Shown: positions 1 to 10,805, counted from the first letter of the stretch. The stretch: 64,000 nt of DNA from Gracilariopsis chorda (GCA_003194525.1 NBIV01000136.1:141259-205258), one strand, 5' to 3'. Notes: a model not told the origin generated them from the sequence alone. Numbers and translations are program-made.

Positions 1-174
1 TGAGGTGGTTTCATCAGATGTTGTTTGTGCACATTGTCAGAGCATATGGGTTTATAGTTCAGTGTTAAATGTCAGAATACTTATTAGTATTGAAAGTCAT
101 TTCTGCTCACACCTTGCACTTCAAACGGGTAGAGGAGAGTAAAGGGTTACCTCTGTACTGCTTAGGTTGCCAAG

Positions 175-1944
175 TTAAGTCCTAAAAGCGCTGCGGCGGT
201 CGTTGAGGTTTCGGGATGCAATGGAAGTGGTTCGTAGAATAATTGAGTTGAACAGAGGACGGTTGCCGAAGATATCTCGCTCCACATCGCTCAGCTCTTG
301 CAGCACTTCGGATGGAATCTGGTTGCGCCTCTCGTAAAAGAACCGATCTCCATCGCGGAGACGGCCAAATTCTACCTTCAATAATTCTGCGAGAGTTCGA
401 CCGACTCCTACACCTCTGTTCTTGTCTTCAGCAACGAGCCCAATCCAAGCTTCGACGTTGTCCACGTCGCCGTACGCTTCTTCAAGGTTTGCCGCAGTTG
501 TCGGGTCGCTGGAGATATCTCGGAAGCTTCTCGCGGGAGAGCCGAGGAAGAATCGTCGAAGCTCGTTGAACTTGGGCACATTGTGATCCCGGCTGCGTTG
601 CAAGTTGAGCGCGACGAGGTCAAAGCCTTCTTCCTCCTCCACATTCTCGAACAAAAAGTTGCGAAGAGTGTCCACAACCTTCTCGTCGAATTCTTGAGCT
701 CTGGTCACGGAGGCGGCGCGAAGCACGTTCTCGATTTCATCAGAGCTGATTTCGGAGCTCGGGAGGAAGAACATATCTTCGGCTGGGATAGAACGAAGTG
801 CTCTTCCATTGTTGTCGACGCGAGGCACGTCTTCGCTCACCAAAGTGTGTCCAAGGCGGAAGCCGGCTGTTGTGAATTCCAAACTGATGGTCGGGTTAAC
901 ACTCGGGTTGTAGCCTCTGTAACCTGGGAGCCTTTCGCTTCCCAGAATAGCCGGCAGCCATTCTTCATATATGATCTTTTGGTACTCTGCAATGTTGATG
1001 GCTCGTGCCGCCTCGTACTGCTGTTCCGGGCTGAACTCTGGGAAGGATTCCTCGAGAAGACCGCAGATCCTGTTGTGCTCACGAAGCCAAATGGTGTGCA
1101 TGGCCGTCAACATAGGGGTTTCGTTAGCTCGAGGATCTCCAGCGATGAAGAGGTTCGCAGATGTGGACGGCGCGTTGACGAAGCCTGCTGTGTTGAGCGG
1201 TAAGAGGTTATCACCAGATGTCTTGAGCAGACATGAGTTCGGCACCCTCAAAAATTCATTGAGATCCTCATTACTGCCGTACACATTGCTCAGATCGAGG
1301 GCAGAGGTGAGAATAGTAATGGGACGAACAACTGGTGAAGAGGTGCTCACTTGGGCACGCTGCGATCGGACGAACTCGAGGAACCGAACGGAAAGCTCGG
1401 GGTCATCCTCCGGTACTTCGATTTCAAAGCTCTCCTCGGGATCACTGAACGGCGATAAGGCAAAGTCGTGATCGATGAACTGTCCAAAGTAAGTAAACAT
1501 TTCGTTCAGACCTTGGGAATTAGACGTGCGACCACCCTGATCGCTGACAATGTTGGAGATAGCTCGGGCACTTTGCAAGCCCGCATCTTCCGGCTCTTCG
1601 TTGCTGACTCCGAGGTAGCTGAATTGCGGGCGACGGGCCTCACCGAGGGTTGGATCCACTTCGGAGGTGCATCTTCCAGTTATGGTACGAATGGTAATCG
1701 CGGCACACTCTGGGCTGACGTCCCCCACTTCGTCTCCGCCGGCACTGTTGCCACGACCTCTGCCATTGCCTCGGCCTCGACCGTTGCCGCGGCCTTGACC
1801 ACGACCTCTGCCGCTGCCGGAATTACCACGAGGCGGAGCAAGTGGATTCATGTTATTGCTTCCTCGACCCCGGCGTCTGGGGGCTTGTGCAACTGCCGAA
1901 GAGACCAGTGCGGCGAGAACGAGAAGGAAAAAGAGCTTGAACAT
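175..1944 (-). CDS. Secreted animal-type haem peroxidase (589 aa)
   Basis: An uninterrupted frame of 589 residues whose motifs are those of the animal (myeloperoxidase-like) haem peroxidase superfamily. Residues 1-20 form a hydrophobic signal peptide, so the enzyme should enter the secretory pathway. Residues 23-66 are a low-complexity Arg/Gly/Asn-rich linker. The catalytic domain follows: the distal His lies in GQFIDHD (His159), the catalytic Arg/Glu pair in GDPRANE (Arg272, Glu275), and the proximal haem-ligand His in FRLGH (His366). A late LQRSRDHN motif is also typical of the family. All key residues are present, so peroxide-dependent oxidation of small substrates or halides is plausible; the substrate cannot be read from sequence. 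There is no intron. A TATA box lies about 110 bases upstream. The family call is firm; the physiological role (defence, halogen metabolism, wall cross-linking) is inference. Confidence 0.93.
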   Translation of the reverse strand: MFKLFFLLVLAALVSSAVAQAPRRRGRGSNNMNPLAPPRGNSGSGRGRGQGRGNGRGRGNGRGRGNSAGGDEVGDVSPECAAITIRTITGRCTSEVDPTLGEARRPQFSYLGVSNEEPEDAGLQSARAISNIVSDQGGRTSNSQGLNEMFTYFGQFIDHDFALSPFSDPEESFEIEVPEDDPELSVRFLEFVRSQRAQVSTSSPVVRPITILTSALDLSNVYGSNEDLNEFLRVPNSCLLKTSGDNLLPLNTAGFVNAPSTSANLFIAGDPRANETPMLTAMHTIWLREHNRICGLLEESFPEFSPEQQYEAARAINIAEYQKIIYEEWLPAILGSERLPGYRGYNPSVNPTISLEFTTAGFRLGHTLVSEDVPRVDNNGRALRSIPAEDMFFLPSSEISSDEIENVLRAASVTRAQEFDEKVVDTLRNFLFENVEEEEGFDLVALNLQRSRDHNVPKFNELRRFFLGSPARSFRDISSDPTTAANLEEAYGDVDNVEAWIGLVAEDKNRGVGVGRTLAELLKVEFGRLRDGDRFFYERRNQIPSEVLQELSDVERDIFGNRPLFNSIILRTTSIASRNLNDRRSAFRT

Positions 1945-2055
1945 TGTGGGATGTTGAAATCAGGGAAGCACTGAACGGTGAATGAGTAGATTGCCAGTCA
2001 GATGAGTTGGTGCGGAGGAGAGTGGATGAAGCAAGAACAGAAATGTATCGACGAG

Positions 2056-2064
2056 CTTTTATAG
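2056..2064 (-). promoter_or_regulatory. TATA box of the peroxidase gene
   Basis: On the minus strand this reads CTATAAAAG, a canonical TATA element about 112 bases upstream of the peroxidase start codon at 1944. Initiation some 25-30 bases downstream would leave a 5' leader of roughly 80-90 bases with no upstream ATG that I noticed. It is a sequence match only. Confidence 0.55.
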
Positions 2065-2531
2065 TGTACCATGAGGCACAGACTGCGAAAGATGTAAAGG
2101 CACATAGGAAGCAATGCATGAAATGCTTCGCCACCGAGAGCGCACAGTGTCACTCAAACAGGAAAGCTCTTTCCTTCCATGGGAGAACATGGTTTCGGCA
2201 CGCATGTAGTCGGGCAACATATTCTGCGTCGCAATACCCTCGAGTAGCCTAATTCATGACTTGGACGGTTTTCTGCGGTGGAATTCGTAAGCTTTGAAAA
2301 CTCTCAACTGTACCATCGGTACAACAAATCAGAGCTTCGTCATACCACTCAAAAGGATAGCAATCTACTCTTGAATATCAACTGCCAGCAACAATAATGT
2401 TCCGCTTGTACCCTTCCTGTTTTACGTGGTGTATTGGATACTTGACATGGTCAAGAACAAATCAATGGTTCACGTGAAGTTTCGCCATCACGTGCTCGTT
2501 CTCTGTCTCTTATTGGACCACATATGGCAGT

Positions 2532-2583
2532 ACAGCAATGTACACCTACCGTATAATATTATGCGGTAGGAGTACATTGCTGT
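2532..2583. repeat. Long hairpin: 20-bp arms, 12-nt AT loop
   Basis: The left arm at 2532-2551 and the right arm at 2564-2583 are reverse complements with a single mismatch. The loop TATAATATTATG is itself nearly palindromic. The hairpin is isolated, lies about 600 bases upstream of the peroxidase start, and matches nothing else in the window. It could be a small-RNA precursor, a footprint of a foldback element, or a replication-origin-like stem-loop (see findings). Confidence 0.7.
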
Positions 2584-3102
2584 TGTCCAATTGTAACCAA
2601 AATTAGGTAATATGATAGACGTCAGTGATGATTCCGCGCAGCACGAAGGTGTTCATGGTTTAGCTTGACAACGAGTTTCACCCGTGCGCTCATCAGTATC
2701 TTGATAACAAGGTACAGAGAACGTCAATCTTGTACTTGTACAGTTATGTGGATAAGGGGATTGAAGGCTACCATGCGCTCTCCAGGTAGCCTTTATAGTT
2801 GTTGGAGCAACTCTCGGCACGCGATGATGAACAAGTCAGGTCACGGCGCTCCTTCGGCGAATGGAGGTGCCACTGTACCAAGGGTATGAAGTGCAGACCA
2901 GCTTCCTTTTCTCCGTCCTTGGATGGAGCACAATTCTAGGTATATGCTATTCTTAGGCAGAACTTGCAACAAGATTGCTCGCTTCAATGATATCTATGCT
3001 TTGCAGCCAGATGTTTTAGCTTGGTTTTGTTTTGGCAGAAACTGATATGCAGAGCATACAGCTGCAGGAAAGAGTGGTGGGACAGACGGCCCTTTCGGCT
3101 CT

Positions 3103-3860
3103 TGTTAACACACTACCAACAATGGGTAGCGGGATCAATACCAACAGCGGTAGGTGTAGCGAGAAGACAACGCCGCTGATGCGTCCATGCGTGCTGGTAA
3201 TTGCTCCAATGCACTGATGAGCTGTGAATTTCTTTACGTTTTAGCTGCAGCAGCAGCAACAGCAGCAGCAAACCTTGAAGCTGATGAGCTGTTGCTGGAC
3301 CTTCTGCTGCCGCTGGGCACATTGGCTTTGTACTCTTTCAAGTGGCACAGTGCAGTACAAATTATTTTCGTAATACCATAGCCATTTAAAGAGTGCCGCA
3401 ATACATGCCGTGGCGCGAAGCGCTGCTTACGCAAGAAGATGCAATACGGCGATCGAACACCGCCGTAGTGCAACTCCACGAACTCGGCCCGCAGTTACGC
3501 TTGCTGGCCAGGACATCTGCTTCTGTTGAAATCCTACCAACTATTGTTACCGGTTTTAATACAAAAGGCGGTCGGTGTGGCGGGAAAAATGTCTCTAATG
3601 CTTCTGCGTGTGTTGTAATTGATGCAGTACACTAGCGACCTGCAAATGTTTCATGTTTTAGCAGCAGCAGCAAAAGCCACTGAGAGCGAACGCAGCATAG
3701 CCAGTCAAAGAGCGCAGCACAACGCGCCATGGCGCACGGAGCTGCCTGCGCAAGATTTTTCTTAACGGGGGGCTTCAGAGGCCGTATACCAACTCTTTCA
3801 CTGCAGCGCACAGCAATCATAGGCCGCTGTTGTTGTAACGATCTCCTTTAGGAATCGATA
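3103..3860. repeat. Diverged tandem duplication with CAG tracts
   Basis: A segment beginning CTACCAACAATGGGTAGCGG (3113 on) and running into a (CAG)n-rich tract near 3245-3270 recurs in diverged form from about 3534 to 3675. The recurrence includes the ...ATGTTTTAGCAGCAGCAGC end. The parts after the CAG tracts also correspond: a 'GCC(G/A)TGGCGC' block near 3405 and again near 3727. Spacing between equivalent points is about 330-430 bases. No coding is evident. Confidence 0.45.
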
Positions 3861-4116
3861 AGACGAGCGGAACAGAGGGGCTGGATCCTCCTGTAGGGAA
3901 TCCTTAATCGGTGCCAATGGGAGCATCTGTGCTGCTGCCCCCGTGTGCTGCGGTAAATGCAGCGCCCGTGTGGCAATTACAGCAGCAGCGGCATACGACT
4001 GCGATGATGATTGGCGGCTGTTGCCGTGTTTGCTGCGGCTGCCAACCATTGACTGTGCTTTTTCCACGGCGCGTAGATCAAACCAAATGGTTAATCCAAT
4101 GTCCGCATTACAAGAG

Positions 4117-4153
4117 CTAGCGGCCTTCGGCCGCGTGCGGCGCTCCGCGCCGC
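4117..4153 (-). repeat. Helitron-1 3' terminus: double GC hairpin plus CTAG
   Basis: On the minus strand, a 7-bp stem (arms 4137-4143 and 4147-4153, 3-nt loop) is followed by a 6-bp stem (arms 4120-4125 and 4129-4134, loop of 3). CTAG comes right after, at 4117-4120. A 3' hairpin followed by CTRR is the known Helitron end signature. Similar GC-hairpin tails occur downstream of the helicases of Helitron-2 (about 13470-13505) and Helitron-3 (about 20415-20450), in the same position. The base after CTAG is C rather than the expected T, so the exact end is uncertain. Confidence 0.6.
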
Positions 4154-4257
4154 GTTGGAGGAGTGACAAACAGCGGTGAGAAGAAAAAAGGGTTAAGAAA
4201 ACAAAAGCAGAAAAGAAGGTAGTTTAATTATATAAATTAAGAACGCAAGAAATATGA

Positions 4258-5677
4258 TTATGGTTGTGGAGAGATGCAAAACTGAATGGTTTCACGCATC
4301 ACTGGGTTGACCATAGCCATAGGCATAGGATGAATTATGTACGCATTTGAAGAAGTAAACTGCGGGTCATGCAGGAGCACCACAGGGTTGTTTCTTCGAA
4401 CGCGCGACAATGCGACATACATATGACTGGCACACAACAACTAGGATCGCACATTCACAACCAAGCCATCCGATGTCCTACCTGGTCATTTGTGAACGGT
4501 AGCTGCAAATGCGAGACAAATGAAGAACTGTTTTTGAATCATGCAACTATCTTCAAAAGAAAACTCAAATTCCATGCAATGTACGAGCTTGTGTTCCAGA
4601 ACTTGTCCGTTTTTGTCGATTTGAGCCACCTGCATCTAAAAATGGTGGACAAACACGACTAAGAGTAGTTTCCCGTTGACTACAGCAAGATGCGGCACGT
4701 TCCGAATTTTTTTAACTGTCACAACGATGTTTAAGTCCAAGGTATGATGTGGTACTTCAGTAAGCGCATGCTGATATTCAAACCCGGGAAAGATAGTACT
4801 GGCAATGTCAGAATCTGTGTTCTGTCCACGATCAGGTTGCACGTTTGTCGCTGACAGAAAAGTGAAGCGCCCACCAGGAAATAGATATAGCGCTGCCGCA
4901 TTATGTTTGTCGACCAGCTGGTTTGTGGACGCAATGATTATTTTGCTGATATCCACATCCTCCTTGCGTCGTTTTGTGGGCCATTTCCACAGGACTTGGT
5001 AGGCCGTTTGCATGCTACCGGTACATCTGCGTGGTAGTGGAAAATTTCTGGATATTTTGTTGCGTGCAATGGAACGTAACAGCGACGCAATGTTGGATCA
5101 TTGGCTTGACGTACTTTTTCAGTGACTTACAGCATTTGAAACGAGCACAATGCCCACAGATCATCTTCCACGGCAATTATTTGATAATCTTTGTGTACAT
5201 TTGCCTCAAAATTCTACTTGGCTAGGTCTCCAGGTATACGTGCGGCACCACTGGAAGCAGCTGGGAGTACTCGCCTGATAGAACGATGGTCAAGCGCCCA
5301 AACAGAGGAGGGTTTGTCATTCCACTGCAGCAAAGATCTTTGAAAAACGCATCCAAGAGTTCGAAGAGCTTTCGTGAGAGCATGGACGCCTCATCCAAGA
5401 CGAGCACTTGTATTTTGCGTAGCAGTTCTGCACGTTGAGATCGGGGACCGTATTTTGACAAAGTGGCTGCAGTGCTGCTTGTATTGTCCTTGTCAGCTAC
5501 ACCCAGTCTGATCAGGCTATGTAAAGTGCGGCCACCTTTGTAAAACGATGCTGCAATGCCTTTTGTAGCAGTAATTTCGGCGAGCATTCCTTCCGACTCA
5601 GCGATACCCCAAAGGAGGTTTAGCACGTATGTCTTTCGGGCTCCTGCGGATCCTTGCACAGAAAACACGTTTCTAGG
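4258..5677 (-). pseudogene. Helitron-1 Pif1-like helicase, C-terminal part
   Basis: Fragments of a superfamily-1 Pif1 helicase. Near 5660 the Walker A loop reads GSAGARKT, where the consensus is G-x-A-G-x-G-K-T, so the Gly before Lys is replaced by Arg. Walker B (VLVLDEASML) lies near 5390-5415, followed by the Q-rich 'SGEYSQLLPVV' region (family: GDxxQLxPV). Domain 2 residues (NQLVDKHN, GVPHHTLDLN-like) occupy 4636-5013. The terminal motif YVALSRVR is at about 4400-4425, with the stop at 4258. At least two frame breaks separate these pieces. The coding sequence continues across the solo LTR to the Rep half. Confidence 0.8.
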
Positions 5678-6566
5678 TGTAGTGCACGCCTTTCTCAAGG
5701 GGGGGATTCCAGGCACTGGTTCATAATTTCCGATACATCGGGGATGACACTTACTACACTGTTATGAACAGGAGCAATGCGGCGACAGTGGGCATACACG
5801 TGGTGCACGGCATAGCCGGGAATGCGCCGTGGCAACGGCTCGCTCACGTGTCACACGGGTGATGGTACTGTAGTGGATACATGGTTAGAAATATTCTATT
5901 TATTTATTTATTTATTTAGTTTTTACATTGGGTAGTCTACTGTACTTAGTGCAGCGGCAACCGCCGCTGCACCTCAGTAAACTTCCCCAACAAGGGTGTT
6001 CCTGCTTAGAATCTTCCCGAAGAAGGGGGTCTAACCAGGGACTTGGCTCCGAACATTCACGCCATCGGCGGTGCTCGACTCCACCACGGAGAGGTATCCC
6101 GTTGTATACGGTTTGTTCAACCCCCTTGCTCGCTTAACAGAACCCATTTCTGGGATACCAGTCTACTCACAGTTGTGGCTTCGCCTTGCATACGGTTTCA
6201 TCCGGCCCTGCCGATATCCATCGAGTCCTTCTTGTGACTCGCTCCCTTTTTCCTCACTTCCCTATTCCTTTTCCTTTTCCTTTTCACCTTTTTTGGTGGG
6301 CCCCGCTATCCGCGGCTCATACTGACTCATTGTCGTGTGCGCCACCGTTTGGACTGGTGCCTCCTACTTGGAGCAATACATCGTGTGGACGGAGCTTCTC
6401 TGGTTTGCCAGCTACCCCTTCCTATGCAAGTCGTGAGGGCTGACCTCGGCTTACAACCGACCTAGTCGTGTCATCCCTGGAAGGGCTCTGCTACTGCGTT
6501 CACCTTGACAAGGGAAGATCCCGAACGTCTTCGTGGTGTTCTCCCGTCGCCGGGCATTGCACCACA
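5678..6566 (+). mobile_element. Solo LTR A of the chromovirus family
   Basis: 889 bases starting TGTAGTGCACG and ending GCATTGCACCACA. It is flanked by a perfect 5-bp duplication CTAGG (5673-5677 and 6567-6571). It is a diverged relative of the LTRs at 39429 and 49872: the same end sequences, the same order of short motifs, and the same hairpin (5949-5972). Interior sequences are absent, so it is a solo LTR left by LTR-LTR recombination. It splits the Helitron-1 reading frame, so it inserted after the Helitron. Confidence 0.88.
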
Positions 6567-9500
6567 CTAGGAGTGATTGTTCGCTCCTTCAGTGCCTGTT
6601 GTTGTTGAAATGCGGCAATGACGGTGTCAATGGCTTGTATTTTGCGAGTTTTTAAGGAGGCGTACCTTGACTGCAAAGTTGAGAATTTTTGCACCAATCC
6701 CGCGTCTCGACTTGTTGTAGCTTGATTCGCCTCATTCAATGCTGCATGGTCCTGCTGTAGGTGTTGGGAGAAGAATCTGTGATCGCGAAGCGGTCGTCCT
6801 CCATGCCATTCTGAGATCTCCAACACACGTCGATACATTTCTTGCTTTCGTTGCTGCTCATCTCCTTTATGTTTGTCGCTACAAAGCGCCTCCCAGTTTT
6901 CGACGGCCATTGTCTCTGGGTCTGCGCCTTGTTGGTATGGTGTAACAACCAGACGTCGTAGCTCGGAGGGCGCGCTGTAGATCTGCACTGCTTCTTGAAA
7001 TGGGGTATCAAACTCGGATCCGTCCGCGAGCAGTCCGCTTACAGTCGCAGTTTCACGATACGTTCCATACTGCTGTCCATTGAAAGTCCTTGCGTCTCCA
7101 TAAGAGCTCGAGCCGTGATTAATGAGCAGCAAGCGCAGAGCAAAGAGCTCAATGCCCGACATTGAAACACCTCTGAGCCTTGCAACGCACTGCTCGTCTT
7201 CCGTGCGCTCTAACACTTACATGGGCGGCTAGCAGTCGCCAATGGGCACCTGAGTGCTGTCTCCGTCGTATTGGGTGAGCACGCTTGCTGGAAGCGTGCG
7301 ATACAATCGAACTTTTTCAAAGTACGAAAATTAGTCGAGGTTCGCATATGCTTCGTGCCTTCCAAAGTATCTCTCCAACGTAGACGGTGGCGATGTGGAA
7401 CGGATTTGATTTGGACATCTGAGCCGAAACCTTTGCTCTCCTTCCAATCGAATGGCCAGTCGCTATACGTTTGGTACGATTTGAACATGACAAAACTCGA
7501 AAATTCTCCAAGCTGCATTGACAGCGCCCACCACATGCGCTCGCATGTATGCACGACTGTCGTTCTGTGCCTGCAGCTCTTGTTGATGCTCGTTCTGTTT
7601 GCCTGTTTCATTAGCACCACTCACATTGAGCACCACCTCCTGAGCTTTGGGCTGCTTAAACGCGTACTTCATCAGATAAGCCACTGCACCACGTCTTTGC
7701 GTGCTTTTTACGTTGATATGAGAGCGGTACTTCTTGGTCAGAGTTGGGTTGTAGGGCACAATCTTGAGTTCATCTTGCCTTCTTCTGCTGTAGATCACGC
7801 GATTCGTGCCTTCTTCAATGTACGTCTCTGGCACAATCATGTTGCGGCCGTATCCAAACTTTCGCCACCCAGCGCGATTCTGGCAATAGGGGGAGTGGCG
7901 GTGCCTGTGCATGGAACGAATGAGGGCAAGCAGCGCGTCTTCTTTACCGGGAAGGGGAAGTTCTCCACCAATCAGCTCTTCTAACACATCAAAGTCTTCA
8001 ATCACGCCTCCTTCGAGCTTCACGAGTTTTTGGTGATGAAGCACATTGTCCTCTTGAAACTCGAGCTTTAGTGCAAGCCCCAATCACTTCAATCCAAAGA
8101 TATGCTCCGAGTTCCTCTCTTAATCCTACATGAAGTCATTTGCGTACTGGTTGTACACCCTCGCAATCAGATCCGGTTGGTCAAACGGTTGAGGGCGGTT
8201 ACTCTGTGCCGTAAATGCGCTCCGATTGCTGGTATCCATACCAAGACGCTGGAGGTCTTCTCTCCAGATTTTCATGGTGATTGTAATGAAAATAGAAGGC
8301 AGTCTTCTCCGCACTACGAACTCCTGTACATCCATGCGCTTGTTCTTTCATTTCGCTGCTGAGTTGACCGAGTCATCGGGCAGAAATATGCGTCCCATTT
8401 GTGCGAACTATGATGGTGACAAAAGACCTGATTGCTGTTTTGCTTGCTGGAGCTCTTGATCTTGGGCAATACGTGCCTGTTCTTCTCTCACCAGCAAACC
8501 TAGTCGCATATCCTCAATCTTTGTGTGCGTGCGAAGCATCCACATCTGCATCAACGGTCCACTGTTTAGGATGATGTTGTCTGAGTACAGACCTCACTTC
8601 GCGTCCTCAGCCCGGGTGAGCTTTCGGAGTTTCCACTCGTTGACGGTGAGACCTGAGCTATGCTGTGTGGAGTTCCTTGCATCCAGAAACAGGCCGATGT
8701 CAGACGATGCGTGCTGATCACCGTACGGGTAGAGAAAAGGGAAAGTGCCCTTCTCTGCAAGTTTGGATGCCGGTTTTAGAAGTTAGTACCGCACTTGCGC
8801 ATTATTTGGGGCATTCTCAGTCGCCCCTGCTCCAGCAGCAGCAGCAGAACTCGTCACTTTATCGACCTCTTCAATTACGGTTCCTTCTACGAAGCGCGGT
8901 ACCTGAGACTCCACTCGGTACAGGCCAGTGGGATCAACGACGAGCGTTCTCATCATGGTTGGCCCTCCACCAAGAACAGCTTCAGGGAGAAGGCCAGCAC
9001 CTGCATGAGTAGCACTGGCTGTAGCACTTCGGGTTCCTTTGTACCCACGTACGTCTACTCATTGTTCCGCTGCTTTCACGCTGATATCCACAGCAGTCTC
9101 CGCATTTTGTTGTTGTTGTTGCTGCTGCGTGCTTAGCATGGATCGGTAACGTTCACGCATCACGTATGACTTCGGCCCAGTCACCTCGTACAGCTTGGGT
9201 ACGATGTCTCTTGCGCTGATTTACTGAATGAACGCACGCATATCGGCACGAGCATAGTGAGATGGATCCAAGGAAGACGGACCGGTACCCCACAGAAATC
9301 TGTAGCGCGTGTTGTTCTGGTTCTGCGTGAGCAGAGCAAGAGCGGCGTTGCCCTCCAGTCTGAGACAGGAAGGACCGCCTCCCGTCACATACGACATGTC
9401 CATGAACACTTGTGTCGTCGCGAAGAGCGTATTGAAGTTGAGGAAATGGCTGTGAAAAGCTCTCAGGTTTTAAACACTGCGAACCAACTCACTGCTATGC

Positions 9501-9877
9501 CTTCAACAGAACGTGACGCCCCATCCTGAAATTCTTTTCATTGCACAGCACACTCCATTGGTCTCTTTGCCAAGCAAAACGCATCCGGAGTACCTGCAGC
9601 TATGAATTATCCATGTGCAGTCCGGGTACGGGGAGGAGGAGAGCGTGTGTGCGTGCTCACCGTATCTTCCGCACCGCCTTTGACCCGCAGTGGAAAGCGT
9701 CTCAAACTCTGGAACGCTTGCACGGATAGCTGGATCATTCCAACCTTCGTCAGCCGCAGTATCCCACGCATAATACACGAGATACAGTCCTCGATCCGGA
9801 CGTCCAGCACACTGCATGATCGTCGTATCAAGCTGCTGCTGTGGGTGCTGCGGCTGCTGCGGCTGCTGCTGTGGTGG

Positions 9878-10170
9878 GTGTAAGGGGGCAGGAGTGATCT
9901 CATCTTCTTCAACTTCCATGGGAACTGGCATCTGCTCTTCTTATTGTTCGGCTTGTGGCATACCAGGTTGCTGTGGCGGCTGTGAGGGGGCGGGAGTGAT
10001 TTCATCTTCGTCCATTTCCATTGGAATGGGCATCTGTTGTTCTTCTTCAATTTGCCGCAGAGAAGGCTGCTGCGGCGGCTGTGAGGGAGGAGGATTGATC
10101 TCGCCCTCTTCCACTTCCATCGGATCGGGCATCTGATCTTCTTATTCAACTTGCGGCAGAGGGTGCCCTT
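9878..10170 (-). repeat. About 100-bp coding repeats, acidic/Pro-rich
   Basis: Three units start near 9878, 9982 and 10081 (104, 99 and about 90 bases). On the minus strand each encodes a 'M-E-V/M-E/D-E-x-E-I-T-P-A-P' core followed by a Gln/Pro tract. In-frame stops occur where CAG or GAA codons are expected (for example at 9941 and 10142). One and a half comparable units persist in Helitron-3 near 25290-25460. The repeats are probably a flexible linker ahead of the Rep domain. Confidence 0.65.
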
Positions 10171-10459
10171 CTGTCTGCACGGTTGTGTGGCCCTCATTAT
10201 CTACAGCAGGCGCAGGCATTGATGGGAGAGATGGAGGCATAGGAGAGGAAGTTGGTCTTGATGTGGGCCTGGAACCAATTGCCCCAGCAACGCACGTAGG
10301 TGCAGGAGTAATTTCGTCCTCATCCACGGCTGTAACAATGGGTCTTTGCACGTGCACTCTGCTCTCATCTACCGGCATGTCATCTGGAGCGGGAGGAACT
10401 GGCAATTGTCGAGGTCGCCCAGCTCCTGGCCTTGCGCCGCCTGATTTCAATCTGGCCAC

Positions 10460-10745
10460 TGCCAAATTGGCTCTATCACCACCGGAGTTGGCTCTGGCCC
10501 CTCCTGAATTGGCTCTGGCCCCTCCTGAATTGGCTCTGGCGCCTCCAGCGTTTGCTCAAGCACCTCCAGCATTCTGTCTGGCGCCTCCAGAATTGGCTCT
10601 AGTACCTCCAGAATTCTGTGGAGCACCTCCGGCATTGGCTCTAGCACCCCTGGCATTGGCTTTGGCACCTTAAGAATTCGCTGGGGCTCCGGTATTGGCT
10701 CGTCCATCTCCAGAATTCGCTAGTGCACCTCCAGAATTCGCTCGA
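10460..10745 (-). repeat. 21-bp minisatellite encoding an (A-R-A-N-S-G-G)-like repeat
   Basis: The plus strand repeats a unit like CCTCCTGAATTGGCTCTGGCC with 18-21-bp periodicity, nearly perfect at 10480-10540 and degenerate elsewhere. On the minus strand this reads as a Gly/Ser/Asn/Ala/Arg heptad at the very N-terminus of the Helitron protein. The same repeat, more decayed, lies at 25750-25900 in Helitron-3. Confidence 0.65.
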
Positions 10746-10805
10746 GCACTTCCACAGTTCGGTGTAACCCCACAAGAGTTTGGACGTGGCACTCCTCGCG
10801 TCATT

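Larger units (their letters stand above)
1945..4116. other. Noncoding stretch between the peroxidase and Helitron-1
   Basis: I see no supportable gene here. The part nearest the peroxidase contains its promoter. Further on there is a long inverted repeat (2532-2583) and a block of diverged duplications carrying CAG tracts (about 3103-3860). Short open frames occur, but they have low-complexity or unpatterned translations. Confidence 0.5.
6567..10804 (-). pseudogene. Helitron-1 RepHel, N-terminal and Rep part
   Basis: The start codon is likely at 10804 (MTRGVPRPNS...). In order come Gly/Ser/Ala repeats (10460-10745), a basic GARPGAGRPR motif, acidic Pro-rich repeats (9878-10170), a Cys-rich segment near 9560-9640 with a C-x4-C...CC arrangement, and the Rep domain. 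The Rep domain shows the Helitron 'LPSIFITITMKIW' strand (8230-8300) and DQPDLIARVYNQYA (8126-8190). The HUH position reads LHHQKL (near 8040), so the second His is lost. HRHSPYC...KFGY follows, and the Tyr motif AYLMKYAFK (near 7660-7690) keeps both tyrosines. A 238-residue helical linker (6567-7216) leads to the helicase. Several stops and frame shifts separate the pieces. Confidence 0.8.

Noticed and set aside
312-1471. Long plus-strand open frames opposite the peroxidase (for example 583-1203)
   Set aside because: They are antisense shadows of a G+C-rich real gene; their translations lack domain structure and the minus strand has the full peroxidase motif set.
3240-3300. CAG run read as poly-Gln/Ala protein (3113-3322 and 3187-3381)
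   Set aside because: Homopolymer-type repeats give open frames in all phases; flanking sequence has no coding pattern.
6071-6443. Ser/Pro/Phe-rich open frames near 6071-6443
   Set aside because: They fall within solo LTR A, across its CCTTTTCCTTTT pyrimidine stretch.
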